Source of the DNA: Phycicoccus sp. Soil802
GTDB lineage: Bacteria; Actinomycetota; Actinomycetes; Actinomycetales; Dermatophilaceae
Assembly: GCF_001429605.1 (NCBI RefSeq)
Contig: NZ_LMSS01000007.1
Coordinates: 310,528 to 374,527, forward strand
Length of the DNA stretch: 64,000 nucleotides
Reading direction: 5' to 3'
The notes beneath the pieces are model-generated. The model was not told the DNA's origin. It worked only from the letters and a program-made list of their open reading frames with translations, and did no database searches. Made by a program: the position numbers and the translations under genes. Numbering within the stretch: the stretch's first letter is position 1; the number at the start of each line of letters is the position of its first letter. Positions 37,651 through 46,197 of the stretch are shown here, in pieces.

Positions 37651-38784
37651 TCAGACGAGGCGCTCGGGCCGGACGAATTCGAGACCCTCGACCCCTGCGG
37701 GGCGGCCCAGCGCCTCGGAGGCGGCGATCGACCCGAATGCCGAGGCCATCTTGAATCCAGCACCGGAGAAGCCCGTTGCCAGATAGATCCGGTCGCTGCC
37801 CGGGACAAAACCCACGAGGGGCGTGGCATCACTCGTGTACAGATCCGGGTACGCATCGGAGCGCACGATGCAGGGAATCAGCCCAGGCAGGAACTGCGCA
37901 ACCGTCTCCTCGGACTCAGCGATCTCCGCTGCGGTGAGCGCACGATCGACACTGTTTGCGTTGGGTGCCGGCTGCCCCCGGCCATCCAGCGTCGCCTTGA
38001 CGCTCGCTCCATCGAGGGTGGGCGCCCCATAGAGGGAGCGTTGACCGGTGATCCGGATGAAGATTGGAAACCTTTCCGGCTCGAACTCCTTGGGGTCGCG
38101 CGCCGCGAACCAAGAGAGGTAGATCCGCCAGGTCTGCACTTGACCCTGCAGCGAAGATGGGAGCAGGTCGCGCGACCACGCGCCGGAGGACACGATGACC
38201 CGCTCGAACACCCAGGTGTCGGCGTCCGTGCTGATCCGGACGCCGCCCGGCACCTCGCGGATCTCGCGGATCGGCGTACCGGTCACCACGCTGGCCCCGT
38301 TGTTCTTCGCCGCGTCGATCGCTGACAGGACAGCGCGATCCGTGCGCAAGAAGCCTCCCTCGGGATCCAAGATCCCGCATTCGCCCGCAGCGAGGCGGTG
38401 TTGCGGATAGCGACGCTCCATCTCGGCGTGGTCGAGGATCTCGTGCGGCGCACCCGTCCGCTTGATCGACTCGAGCAGTGCGGGGATGTAGCTGCCGTCG
38501 ATCTCCCCGATCGAGAGGCCACCGCACTGGGTCAGGATGGTCTGACCGGACTGCTGCTCGAGCTCCCGCCACAGATGCTGGGCGACCCGGAGCACCGGGT
38601 AGTAGCTCCCCTCCCCGCGATAGGTCATCCGAAACAGCCGGGTGTCGCCGCCGACGGCGCTACGCGGGTGGGCGGGAGACGCGGCTTCCAAACCGACGAC
38701 GGATCGCGACGTCTGGGACGCCTGCCAGAGCGCCATGCTGCCGATGCTGCCGAGGCCGATGACGGCCAGCTGTCCGTCCGACAT
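37651..38784 (-). CDS. SolA/MSOX-like FAD amine oxidase lacking the covalent-flavin Cys
   Basis: A 377-residue FAD protein of the monomeric sarcosine oxidase / N-methyltryptophan oxidase family, with the dinucleotide motif VIGLGSIGSMALWQAS at the N-terminus and the C-terminal ATGFSGAGFKMASAFG. In characterised MSOX-type oxidases a Cys in a CxYT context carries FAD covalently; here the aligned segment is DAYPDLYTSDATP, with Asp in its place, so flavin is probably held non-covalently. It directly follows the ABC ATPase with no spacer and is the last gene of that operon, suggesting that the imported compound is a secondary or N-methyl amino acid. Confidence 0.82.
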   Translation of the reverse strand: MSDGQLAVIGLGSIGSMALWQASQTSRSVVGLEAASPAHPRSAVGGDTRLFRMTYRGEGSYYPVLRVAQHLWRELEQQSGQTILTQCGGLSIGEIDGSYIPALLESIKRTGAPHEILDHAEMERRYPQHRLAAGECGILDPEGGFLRTDRAVLSAIDAAKNNGASVVTGTPIREIREVPGGVRISTDADTWVFERVIVSSGAWSRDLLPSSLQGQVQTWRIYLSWFAARDPKEFEPERFPIFIRITGQRSLYGAPTLDGASVKATLDGRGQPAPNANSVDRALTAAEIAESEETVAQFLPGLIPCIVRSDAYPDLYTSDATPLVGFVPGSDRIYLATGFSGAGFKMASAFGSIAASEALGRPAGVEGLEFVRPERLV

Positions 38785-39615
38785 CTACACCAACACCTTC
38801 TCCAGGAACTTCTGGGTACGGGGCTCCTTGGGGTTGCAGATGACGTTCTTGGATGGTCCTTGTTCGACAACGAGGCCGCCGTCCATGAACATCACCGTGT
38901 CGGCGACCTCCTTGGCGAAGCCCATCTCGTGGGTGGCCACCATCATGGTCATGCCGCGTTCGGCGAGGTCCTTCATCACGGCGAGGACCTCCCCGACACG
39001 TTCGGGGTCCAGGGCGCTGGTCGGCTCGTCGAACAGCATCACCTGCGGGTCCATCGCCAACGCGCGGGCGATGGCCACGCGTTGCTGCTGACCTCCAGAC
39101 ATCTGCCAGGGGTAGTGCTCGCCGTGGCCCTCGAGCCCGACGCTGGCCAGCAGCGAGTCGGCCCGCTGCGACGCCTCGCGTTTCGGCGTCCCCTTCACCA
39201 GCACCGGCCCCGACATGACGTTCTCGCGGGCGGTCATGTTGGGGAAGAGGTTGAACTGCTGGAACACCATCCCGATCCGAGTGCGTTGGGCGGCAAGCTC
39301 CTTGCGGGGCAGCGCCTGGTAGGCGTTGTCGGTCTCGCGGAAGCCGAGGTCCTCGCCGTTGACGCGCAGGACCCCGCGGTCGACCTCCTCCAACCCGTTG
39401 ACGCACCGCAGCAGGGTCGACTTGCCCGACCCGCTCGGGCCGATCAGGCAGACGATCTCACCGCACTTGACGTCCAGGTCGATCCGGTCCAGGACCACCC
39501 GGTCGCCGAAGGACTTGCGCAGGCCGCGCGCGTACACGGTGCCCACGCCGCCGGTCACGCCGCCGGTCACGCTGTTGGCCGGGTTGTTGGTCACGTCGTT
39601 GCTCACGTCGGTCAT
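38785..39615 (-). CDS. Polar amino acid ABC transporter ATP-binding protein
   Basis: A 276-residue ATPase of the GlnQ/HisP type with the Walker [15 protein letters not shown]-loop in [13 protein letters not shown], signature LSGG-equivalent [15 protein letters not shown], Walker [15 protein letters not shown] and the switch His in VATHEMGFA. The first 25 residues are a Thr/Val/Asn-rich extension with [10 protein letters not shown] repeats that is not part of the fold. It overlaps the permease gene by four bases. Confidence 0.92.
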   Translation of the reverse strand: MTDVSNDVTNNPANSVTGGVTGGVGTVYARGLRKSFGDRVVLDRIDLDVKCGEIVCLIGPSGSGKSTLLRCVNGLEEVDRGVLRVNGEDLGFRETDNAYQALPRKELAAQRTRIGMVFQQFNLFPNMTARENVMSGPVLVKGTPKREASQRADSLLASVGLEGHGEHYPWQMSGGQQQRVAIARALAMDPQVMLFDEPTSALDPERVGEVLAVMKDLAERGMTMMVATHEMGFAKEVADTVMFMDGGLVVEQGPSKNVICNPKEPRTQKFLEKVLV

Positions 39616-40562
39616 CTGGCTTCACCACCCACGGTTGCGTCCAGCGGGAGCTGGGGCTGTGCGGCGCCGGTGGCGACGCGGGACTTGGAGCGGGAGTACT
39701 TCTTCTCGATCAGGGACTGGGGGTAGCTCAGGGCGAGGGTCATGAGCAGGTACCACAGGCAGGCCACGATCAGCAGCGGGATGGTCTGGTAGGTGCGCGC
39801 ATAGATCAGCTGGACGCTCTGCAGCAGCTCAGCCACCCCGAGGACGCTGACCAGCGACGTCTCCTTGAACATGCCGATCACCTGGTTGCCGACGGCGGGG
39901 ATCACGGTCGGCATCGACTGCGGGATGATGATCCGCCACAGCTTCGTCCGACCGCTCATGCCGAGGGAGTCCGCGGCCTCGAGCTGCCCCTTGTCCACCG
40001 AGGCGAACCCGCCGCGGATGATCTCGGCCAAGTAAGCCGCCACGTTCATCGACAGCCCGACGATGGCCGCCGTGGTGGCACTCATCAACGCGTTCACGTC
40101 CACCGCCTGAGAGACATCGGTGAACGGGATCCCGATCCTGATGTTCGGGTAGAGCGCGGCGATGTTGAACCAGAAGATCAGCTGGACCAGCACCGGGGTG
40201 CCACGGAAGAACGTGATGTAGCCCGACGCGAGCAACATCAGGGGCCGCACCTTCGAGACCCGCAGGATCGCGATGAACATGGCCAGGATGGTGCCGAAGA
40301 ACATCGTCAACGCGGTCAGCACCAGCGTCAGGACCAGGCCCTTGAGCACCGTGGGGGCGGTGAAGTACTGCGCCACCACGCCCCACTGGTAGTTCTCGTT
40401 CGTCGCCAGCGTGTGTGCCACGCCGATGACGATGAGCAGACACAGCGCCCACGCGGCGTACTCCAGGAGTCCTCGTTGGTGCACCCGCGGCTTCTCGGTG
40501 GTCTTCACCCGTCTCATCTCCTCGGTCGGGGCCCGCTGTCCAAGACTGATGCCCGACGCCAC
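39612..40562 (-). CDS. Polar amino acid ABC transporter permease
   Basis: A 316-residue membrane protein with an N-terminal cytoplasmic stretch, a first segment at about residues 35-52 and a core of about five more segments. The family motif for ATPase contact is [20 protein letters not shown], and [19 protein letters not shown] is typical of HisM/GlnP permeases. It is a single permease and so probably works as a homodimer. The stop overlaps the ATPase start (ATGA). Confidence 0.9.
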   Translation of the reverse strand: MASGISLGQRAPTEEMRRVKTTEKPRVHQRGLLEYAAWALCLLIVIGVAHTLATNENYQWGVVAQYFTAPTVLKGLVLTLVLTALTMFFGTILAMFIAILRVSKVRPLMLLASGYITFFRGTPVLVQLIFWFNIAALYPNIRIGIPFTDVSQAVDVNALMSATTAAIVGLSMNVAAYLAEIIRGGFASVDKGQLEAADSLGMSGRTKLWRIIIPQSMPTVIPAVGNQVIGMFKETSLVSVLGVAELLQSVQLIYARTYQTIPLLIVACLWYLLMTLALSYPQSLIEKKYSRSKSRVATGAAQPQLPLDATVGGEAR

Positions 40563-40566
40563 GGCG

Positions 40567-41499
40567 CTACTTCAACAGTTCCGACGTCGGGATGGCGCCA
40601 CCGCCGAGGCCCCACTTGTCCAGTGTGGCCTTGTACGCCGGCCCGTCCATCAGCGACTGCATCGCGGCATGCAGCGCCGGCGCGAGCGGGGAGTTCTTCG
40701 CCACCCCGAGGGCCACGATGTCGTTCCCTTGCTTCTTCTTGTACTGCTGCGGGAACAGCTCGAACGCCTGCGGCTGCTGCTTGGCCGCCCACCCCAGCTG
40801 GGAGGTGTCGGAGAAGACCCCGTCTATCCGCTTCGAGGCGAGCTGGGTCAACGCTCCCTGCACGTTCGGCAGGACCACGGCGTCGACGGGATCCGCGCCG
40901 TTGCCCTGACACGCCTTGGAGATCTCGGGGACGTAGGTCTCCTGCTGCGTGCTACCGGTCATCACCGCGATCTTCCTGCCGCACAGGGACTGGTCGGTCA
41001 GGTCCAGGTCCAGCGGGTTGCCCTTCGCCACGATGAGGGACGACCCGGCGGACCAGTAGGTGACCATGTCCAGCACCTTGAGCCGCTCCGGCGTCGGAGT
41101 CATGTTGGTGGCGGTGAAGTCGTAGCGCTGAGCCGCGATCCCCGGGATCACTCCATCCCAGGCCACGTTCTTGACCTCGACCTTCAGCCCGAGCGTCTGG
41201 CCTAGCAGGTGAGCGATGTCGACGTTGTACCCGATCGGCGTCTTGTTGTCCTCGGCGAGGAACGAGGTGGGTGGGTAGTGCAGGTCCGCGGCCATCGTGA
41301 TCGTCCCGCCCTTTCGCAGGTCCGCCGGCAGCAGCTTGACCGCCTCCGGGTCCGCCTTCACGTTCGGCAGCGAGTCGGCGGAGGCGTCGGCGGCGCTGGG
41401 GCCGCCGTTGGCCGCGGCGCCACCCCCTCCGCACGCACTGATCGTCAGCAGGAGTGCAGCCCCCGAAGCCAGGGCGGCGAACTTCGTTCCAACTCTCAT
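40567..41499 (-). CDS. Amino acid ABC transporter substrate-binding lipoprotein
   Basis: A 310-residue family 3 binding protein. The N-terminus has a lipoprotein signal with LLLTISAC (Cys about residue 23), followed by a Gly/Ala/Ser linker. Binding-fold landmarks include GYNVDIAHLLGQTLGLKVE, VAWDGVIPGIAAQRYDF and TNMTPTPERLKVLD. The ATG at 41499 follows GGAAGGGAAAGACC. It is the first gene of the ABC/SolA-like operon, and an exact palindrome for a regulator lies 56 bases upstream. The ligand is probably a cationic or polar amino acid or opine-like compound. Confidence 0.9.
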   Translation of the reverse strand: MRVGTKFAALASGAALLLTISACGGGGAAANGGPSAADASADSLPNVKADPEAVKLLPADLRKGGTITMAADLHYPPTSFLAEDNKTPIGYNVDIAHLLGQTLGLKVEVKNVAWDGVIPGIAAQRYDFTATNMTPTPERLKVLDMVTYWSAGSSLIVAKGNPLDLDLTDQSLCGRKIAVMTGSTQQETYVPEISKACQGNGADPVDAVVLPNVQGALTQLASKRIDGVFSDTSQLGWAAKQQPQAFELFPQQYKKKQGNDIVALGVAKNSPLAPALHAAMQSLMDGPAYKATLDKWGLGGGAIPTSELLK

Positions 41500-41718
41500 G
41501 GTCTTTCCCTTCCAGCGATGGACTCTTGCCAGCCATCGAAGCATGTCTTCAGCCGATTGTCGACAATCTGCTAACAAAACTTTGACTTTTCGTTCGGGGA
41601 CGCTTCAGGGACATGGGGCCACACGGCCCCTGCCAACGTCTCGAGTCCAGCGCAAGAGTCCGTTCAGGGACGCCCGGGAGACCTCAGACTGTGGCCCTGC
41701 CATCGCCCTCCGGCCGGC
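41500..41718. promoter_or_regulatory. Upstream region of the ABC operon with a 14-bp perfect palindrome
   Basis: GATTGTCGACAATC at 41555-41568 is a perfect palindrome about 55 bases before the binding-protein start, in an AT-richer stretch. The same TTGTCRACAA core recurs upstream of the divergent operon. Between this site and the GntR gene there is a small hairpin GGGGCC-ACAC-GGCCCC at 41615-41630 and two copies of GTTCRGGGACGC. The hairpin might end the GntR transcript. Confidence 0.65.
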
Positions 41719-42426
41719 TCACTCTGGTCGCCGAGCGTTCGCGGAAACCCGGGGAGAGGGCGCAAGGTGGCTCGCCGCCACCGTCAGGTGCTCGGCGATG
41801 GCCTTGACCGTCGCCTCCTGCTCCCCACTGGCGAGCGCCTCGATCAGGGTCTCGTGATCATCGATGACCTCTTCGCCCGAGGGAATCGCGATCTCCAGCC
41901 TGTTGATGCACGCCAAGGTCTGTGCAGACAGGATGGAGTAGGCGTGGACGAGGCGCGAGTTGCCTGCCGAGGCCACCAACGTGGTGTGGAACTCCAGGTC
42001 AGCCGCCGAGATCTGACGGTGATCGCCTCGTTTCACCGCCGCCCTAAGGCCATCCAGCCTGGCGCGAAGGGCATCGATCGCCCGGGCGCGGCCTCCGGGA
42101 CCGCTGTCGATGATGCGAACAGCCGCGTGGCTCTCGATGGCACACCTGGCGTCGTAGATCTCCCAGATGTCCGATGCCGAGAAGGTGACCACCGTGACGC
42201 CCTTGTTCCGCGTCGCAACCAGAAGTCGCTGCTGGACGAGCTGCTGCAACGCCTCGCGGACAGGGGCCCGCGACACGCCCAGCTGTTCTGCGATCCGCGC
42301 TTCGCCCAGCTGCTCGCCGGGCAACAGCGACCCCTCGATGATCATCTGCCGCAGCTCATCGCTGATGCGATCGGACGTCGACCGTCGTTCGAGCGCTTTC
42401 AACCTGTCCAAGCCAGACACAGCCAC
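41719..42426 (-). CDS. GntR-family regulator with FCD domain
   Basis: A 235-residue regulator with helix-turn-helix GEARIAEQLGVSRAPVREAL and an FCD domain showing AADLEFHTTLVASAGN. It lies between two divergent catabolic operons, with similar TTGTCRACAA-type palindromes on both sides, so it is the natural candidate regulator of the ABC/SolA-like operon, of the HAD/oxidase/aldehyde dehydrogenase operon and of itself. The inducer is unknown. Confidence 0.87.
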   Translation of the reverse strand: MAVSGLDRLKALERRSTSDRISDELRQMIIEGSLLPGEQLGEARIAEQLGVSRAPVREALQQLVQQRLLVATRNKGVTVVTFSASDIWEIYDARCAIESHAAVRIIDSGPGGRARAIDALRARLDGLRAAVKRGDHRQISAADLEFHTTLVASAGNSRLVHAYSILSAQTLACINRLEIAIPSGEEVIDDHETLIEALASGEQEATVKAIAEHLTVAASHLAPSPRVSANARRPE

Positions 42427-42511
42427 CGTCAGATCCCCTCACTCAAGCCCGGCGCCGGCCATGGAGCGGCAGGCACTCGGACCGCCTGCTCATCTTCACC
42501 ACACACATGTA

Positions 42512-42546
42512 ACTTGTCAACAAGTCGTTGCCGACGGTCGACAATC
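42512..42546. promoter_or_regulatory. Paired GntR-type operator sites upstream of the HAD operon
   Basis: ACTTGTCAACAAGT at 42512-42525 is an inverted repeat of 6 bases around CA. GACGGTCGACAATC at 42533-42546 matches the perfect site at 41555 in 11 of 14 positions. Two sites 21 bases apart would lie on the same helix face. A third related dyad, CGGTCGACAACCG, lies at 47604-47616 before the cupin gene. Confidence 0.6.
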
Positions 42547-42627
42547 TGCATTCAATGGGCTACTTTTCTCCTGGCGACCGACGTCACGGACGCAGACCGC
42601 ACTCACCTCACTCAGATGGGACAGAAC

Positions 42628-43302
42628 ATGGAGAACACCATCCGCCGCCCGCAGTACGTCTCATTCGACTGCCTCGGGACGCTCATCTACTTCGAGATCA
42701 CCAGCACGACCCGTCGTCTGCTCGGCGACCGCCTCACCGAGCCTCAGGTCCAGGCCTTCCTCCGCCAGTTCAGCAAGTACCGCTACGACCAAGTGTGCGG
42801 TGAGTTCTACGCGTATGAGCAGGTACTCCACGACGCCTACGCACGGACGTGCGTCAAATGGGGTCTGGAGGTCAACGAGGACGCCGGCAAGCAGCTGGCC
42901 GCCGCCGTGCTCAGCTGGGGACCCCACGACGACGTGCCCGCGCCGCTGAAGAAGCTCGGCGACAACTTCCCGCTCGTGATCCTCTCCAACGCCGACACCA
43001 GCTACCTGGACGCATTGGTGCCGAAGCTGGGAGCGGACTTCCATGCGGTGTACACCGCGGAGCAAGCCGGCTTCTACAAGCCGCGCTACCAGGCGTTCGA
43101 GTACATGCTCGACCAGCTCAACGCCAAGCCCGAGGACGTCCTGCACGTCTCCTCGCACACCCGGTACGACCTGATGCCCGCGGACGACCTCGGCTTCACC
43201 AACAAGGTCTTCCTCGACCGGGGCTACGACCCCGAGAGCCCGGCCTACAACTACACCACCGTGCAGTCCCTCGACGAGCTCAACTCGCTCCTCGGGCTCT
43301 GA
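42628..43302 (+). CDS. HAD-superfamily hydrolase, type II haloacid dehalogenase-like
   Basis: A 224-residue HAD enzyme. Motif I is VSFDCLGTLIYF with the nucleophile Asp and no second Asp, as in 2-haloacid dehalogenases. Motif II is VILSNAD, motif III the Lys in GFYKPRYQAFEYM, and motif IV lies in VSSHTRYDLMPADDLGF. In haloacid dehalogenases the segment after the serines is usually SSN; His replaces that Asn here, so dehalogenase activity is doubtful. ATG at 42628 is used; ATG at 42616 is possible. It is the first gene of an oxidase/aldehyde dehydrogenase operon. Confidence 0.82.
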   Translation: MENTIRRPQYVSFDCLGTLIYFEITSTTRRLLGDRLTEPQVQAFLRQFSKYRYDQVCGEFYAYEQVLHDAYARTCVKWGLEVNEDAGKQLAAAVLSWGPHDDVPAPLKKLGDNFPLVILSNADTSYLDALVPKLGADFHAVYTAEQAGFYKPRYQAFEYMLDQLNAKPEDVLHVSSHTRYDLMPADDLGFTNKVFLDRGYDPESPAYNYTTVQSLDELNSLLGL

Positions 43303-43326
43303 CCGCCTGCGAACCAGGAGAAAAAG

Positions 43327-44604
43327 GTGAAGCTCACTCCCTATTGGCTCGACACCGCGACGCCATCCAGCGACTATCGCCGGAATCCCGTGCCCGAGCG
43401 CGCAGACATCGCCATCGTCGGCGCTGGCTTCACCGGTCTGTCCGCCGCCCTGGAAGCGGCTCAGCACGGCGCGAGTGTCGTCGTCCTCGACCAGCACACG
43501 GTGGGATGGGGTGCTTCCGGACGCAACGGCGGGATGGCCACCACCGGCCTCGCTGTGGGCCTCGGCAAGGCGATCAAGCGCTACGGGAGTCAGCGGGCGA
43601 TCGAGATGTTCGCGGAGTACAACCGCGCCATCGACACCATCGAAGAGCTCGTGAAGGAGCATTCCATCGACTGCGACTTCCAGCGCTCGGGCAAGCTGAC
43701 CCTGGCCATGAACGCCAAGCAGGTCGGGCAGATGCGCAAGACTCAGCAGACCCTCGCCGAGCTGGCCGACTACTCAGTGACCGTCGTCGACAAGCACGAC
43801 ATCCACAGCGAGATCGGCAGCGACTTCTACGCCGGCGGCATGGTGGATCCCCGGGGGGCAGGAGTGCACGTCGGCAAGTTCGCGCACGGCCTGGCCGAGG
43901 CCGCCGCCCGTGCCGGCGTCGCGCTGTGCGAGAACGCCCAGGTGACGCAGCTCGCCGCCCGCCCGGGCGGCGGCCACGCGGTGCACACGACCCGAGGCGT
44001 GGTCCACGCCGACCAGGTCCTGATCGCCACCAGTGGCTACACCGGATCGCTGACGCCCTGGCTCAGGCGCCGAACCATCCCCGTCGGAAGCTTCATCGTC
44101 GTGACAGAGCCCCTCCCGCTCGAGACGGCGCAACGGATCCTGCCCCGCCACCGGCAGGCCTCCGACAACAAGATGCTCACCTACTACTTCCGCCTCACCC
44201 CGGACAACCGGCTGCTCTTCGGAGGTCGGGCCAGGTTCGCTCTCTCGAGCCCCGACTCGGACCTCAAGAGCGCCGAGATCCTCAAGCACGCGATGAGCAC
44301 GGTCTTTCCCTACCTGTCCTCCGCTCGGATCGACTACACGTGGGGCGGGTTGGTGGACCTAACCATGGACCAGATGGTGCATGCCGGACAGCGCAACGGC
44401 ATTCACTACTCGCTCGGCTACAGCGGCCACGGTGTCCAGATGGCCACCTACATGGGCAAGCAGATGGCGCTGTCCATGGTGGGCAAGCCGTCCCGGAACC
44501 TCTGGGAACACCTGCCGTACCGAGCCGTGCCAGGGCACGTCGGGCCGCCGTGGTTCCTTCCGTTCATCGGCGGATACGCCAAGGTCGTCGACCGATTCAG
44601 CTGA
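43327..44604 (+). CDS. FAD-dependent amine oxidoreductase, PuuB/DadA-like
   Basis: A 425-residue DAO-family flavoenzyme with the dinucleotide motif IAIVGAGFTGLSAALEAA and the typical second motif VGWGASGRNGGMATTGLA. The C-terminal flavin segment is GIHYSLGYSGHGVQMATYMG. Enzymes of this layout oxidise gamma-glutamylputrescine or other secondary amines and amino acids to aldehydes or oxoacids. The GTG at 43327 follows GGAGAAAAAG. It lies directly before two aldehyde dehydrogenases that could oxidise its product. Confidence 0.85.
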   Translation: MKLTPYWLDTATPSSDYRRNPVPERADIAIVGAGFTGLSAALEAAQHGASVVVLDQHTVGWGASGRNGGMATTGLAVGLGKAIKRYGSQRAIEMFAEYNRAIDTIEELVKEHSIDCDFQRSGKLTLAMNAKQVGQMRKTQQTLAELADYSVTVVDKHDIHSEIGSDFYAGGMVDPRGAGVHVGKFAHGLAEAAARAGVALCENAQVTQLAARPGGGHAVHTTRGVVHADQVLIATSGYTGSLTPWLRRRTIPVGSFIVVTEPLPLETAQRILPRHRQASDNKMLTYYFRLTPDNRLLFGGRARFALSSPDSDLKSAEILKHAMSTVFPYLSSARIDYTWGGLVDLTMDQMVHAGQRNGIHYSLGYSGHGVQMATYMGKQMALSMVGKPSRNLWEHLPYRAVPGHVGPPWFLPFIGGYAKVVDRFS

Positions 44605-44618
44605 TGAGGAGTCCAGTC

Positions 44619-46121
44619 ATGCACGCATCAGACCAGCGGGTGCACGCCCACGAGTGCGCCAGCGGCGCACCGCCCGTCAGCGCCCCTGTACCCGATCTGT
44701 CGGTGCCTGGAGGAGCGCTCGTCAACGGCAGCTGGCAGCGCCACGACCTCACGTTGCCGGTCACCGACCCCGAGGACGGCCGCGTCATCGGCTACGTCGC
44801 GGACTCGACCCCCGCCGACGTCGCCGCCGCGGTGTCGGGGGTCCTGGAGTCGGTCTCCACCGATGACTGGCCGTTGTGGGCCCGCAGCGAGTCCCTCCAC
44901 AAGGCAGCGCGGCTGCTGCATGAGGAATCAGCCCGGTTCGCGCACCTCATCGCGTCCGAAGGTGTCAAGACGATCGCCGAAGCAGAGCGCGAGGTCGGCC
45001 GTGGTGTGGAGACGCTGCGCCTGTCTGCGGAGGCGGGGGCGTTCCTCAAGGGGGAGACCATCCCGTTCGCTGCGAGCAGGCGGGGAGGGAACCGTGTTGG
45101 GTGGTTCACCCGCGAGCCCGTCGGTGTGGTAGCCGCCCTCACGTCCTTCAACGACCCCCTCAACCTCGTTGCACACAAGCTCGGACCCGCCCTGATCGCG
45201 GGCAACGGTGTTGTGCTGAAGCCCTCTGACCACACTCCCCTCACCGCGCTGGCCTTCGTCGAGCTCCTGCTCTCGGCCGGTGTGCCGTCCAAGCGGATCG
45301 CCGTGGTCTGCGGCCGCGCCCAAGCCGGGCAGTCGCTGGTGGCGGACGCGCGCATCGCTCTGGTGTCGTTCACCGGTGGGCCGGCGACAGCCGCCAGGAT
45401 CACCGCGGCCGCCGGCCCCCGGAAGATGCTGATGGAGCTCGGCGGCAACAACCCGACGATCGTGTGCGCCGACGCGGCGCTCGCCCACGCGGTCGACGCG
45501 GTCGTGGACGGCGCGTTCGGCGTGGCGGGTCAGAACTGCCTGTCGGTCCAGCGCGTCTACGTTGACGCCTCGATCTATCACGAGTTCCTCAGCGAGACCA
45601 TCGCCGCTACCAGCCGGCTCCGGGTCGGCAGCAAGCGCGACGCCGGCACTGACATTGGCCCCTTGGTCAGCGAGGCGGAGGCACAGCGCGTCGAGGAGTG
45701 GGTCGGGAAGGCCGTCGGGGACGGAGCGACCGTTCACGCCGGCGGGTCCCGGCGCGGGGCCTTTCACGAGCCGACGATCCTGACCGATGTCCCCGAAGGC
45801 GCCCAGGTCCTCACCGACGAGATCTTCGGCCCGGTCGTGACGATCGTCCCCTTCGAGGACATCGCCAGTGCGATCGCGGCCGCCAACAGCAGTGACTACG
45901 CCCTCCAAGCAGGGGTTTTCACCCAGTCCATCGAGACCGCGTTCAGTGTCTCGTCACAGCTGCTCGCGGGAGCCGTCATCGTCAACGGCACGAGCGACCT
46001 GCGAGTGGACGCCATGCCCTTCGGCGGGTTCAAGAGCTCGGGCATCGGCCGAGAGGGCGTGCAGTTCGCTGTCGAAGCCATGACCGAACCGAAGAACACC
46101 ATCATCAACCTGGTCTCTTGA
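44619..46121 (+). CDS. Aldehyde dehydrogenase
   Basis: A 500-residue NAD(P)-dependent aldehyde dehydrogenase. LTSFNDPLNLVAHKLGPAL replaces the more common PWNFP motif. The general base is in LMELGGNNPTIVCADA, the nucleophile Cys in GVAGQNCLSVQRVYVD, and the end has MPFGGFKSSGIGREG. The group resembles methylmalonate/phosphonoacetaldehyde-type dehydrogenases. The ATG at 44619 has GAGGAG about ten bases upstream; ATG at 44604 overlapping the oxidase stop is an alternative. Confidence 0.87.
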   Translation: MHASDQRVHAHECASGAPPVSAPVPDLSVPGGALVNGSWQRHDLTLPVTDPEDGRVIGYVADSTPADVAAAVSGVLESVSTDDWPLWARSESLHKAARLLHEESARFAHLIASEGVKTIAEAEREVGRGVETLRLSAEAGAFLKGETIPFAASRRGGNRVGWFTREPVGVVAALTSFNDPLNLVAHKLGPALIAGNGVVLKPSDHTPLTALAFVELLLSAGVPSKRIAVVCGRAQAGQSLVADARIALVSFTGGPATAARITAAAGPRKMLMELGGNNPTIVCADAALAHAVDAVVDGAFGVAGQNCLSVQRVYVDASIYHEFLSETIAATSRLRVGSKRDAGTDIGPLVSEAEAQRVEEWVGKAVGDGATVHAGGSRRGAFHEPTILTDVPEGAQVLTDEIFGPVVTIVPFEDIASAIAAANSSDYALQAGVFTQSIETAFSVSSQLLAGAVIVNGTSDLRVDAMPFGGFKSSGIGREGVQFAVEAMTEPKNTIINLVS

Positions 46122-46197
46122 CTTCTCGGTGGGAGCCGGCCGTCAAGCACGCCGACCGCTGAACGCACTCCACGAGACACGCGACTAGAGGACAAAC

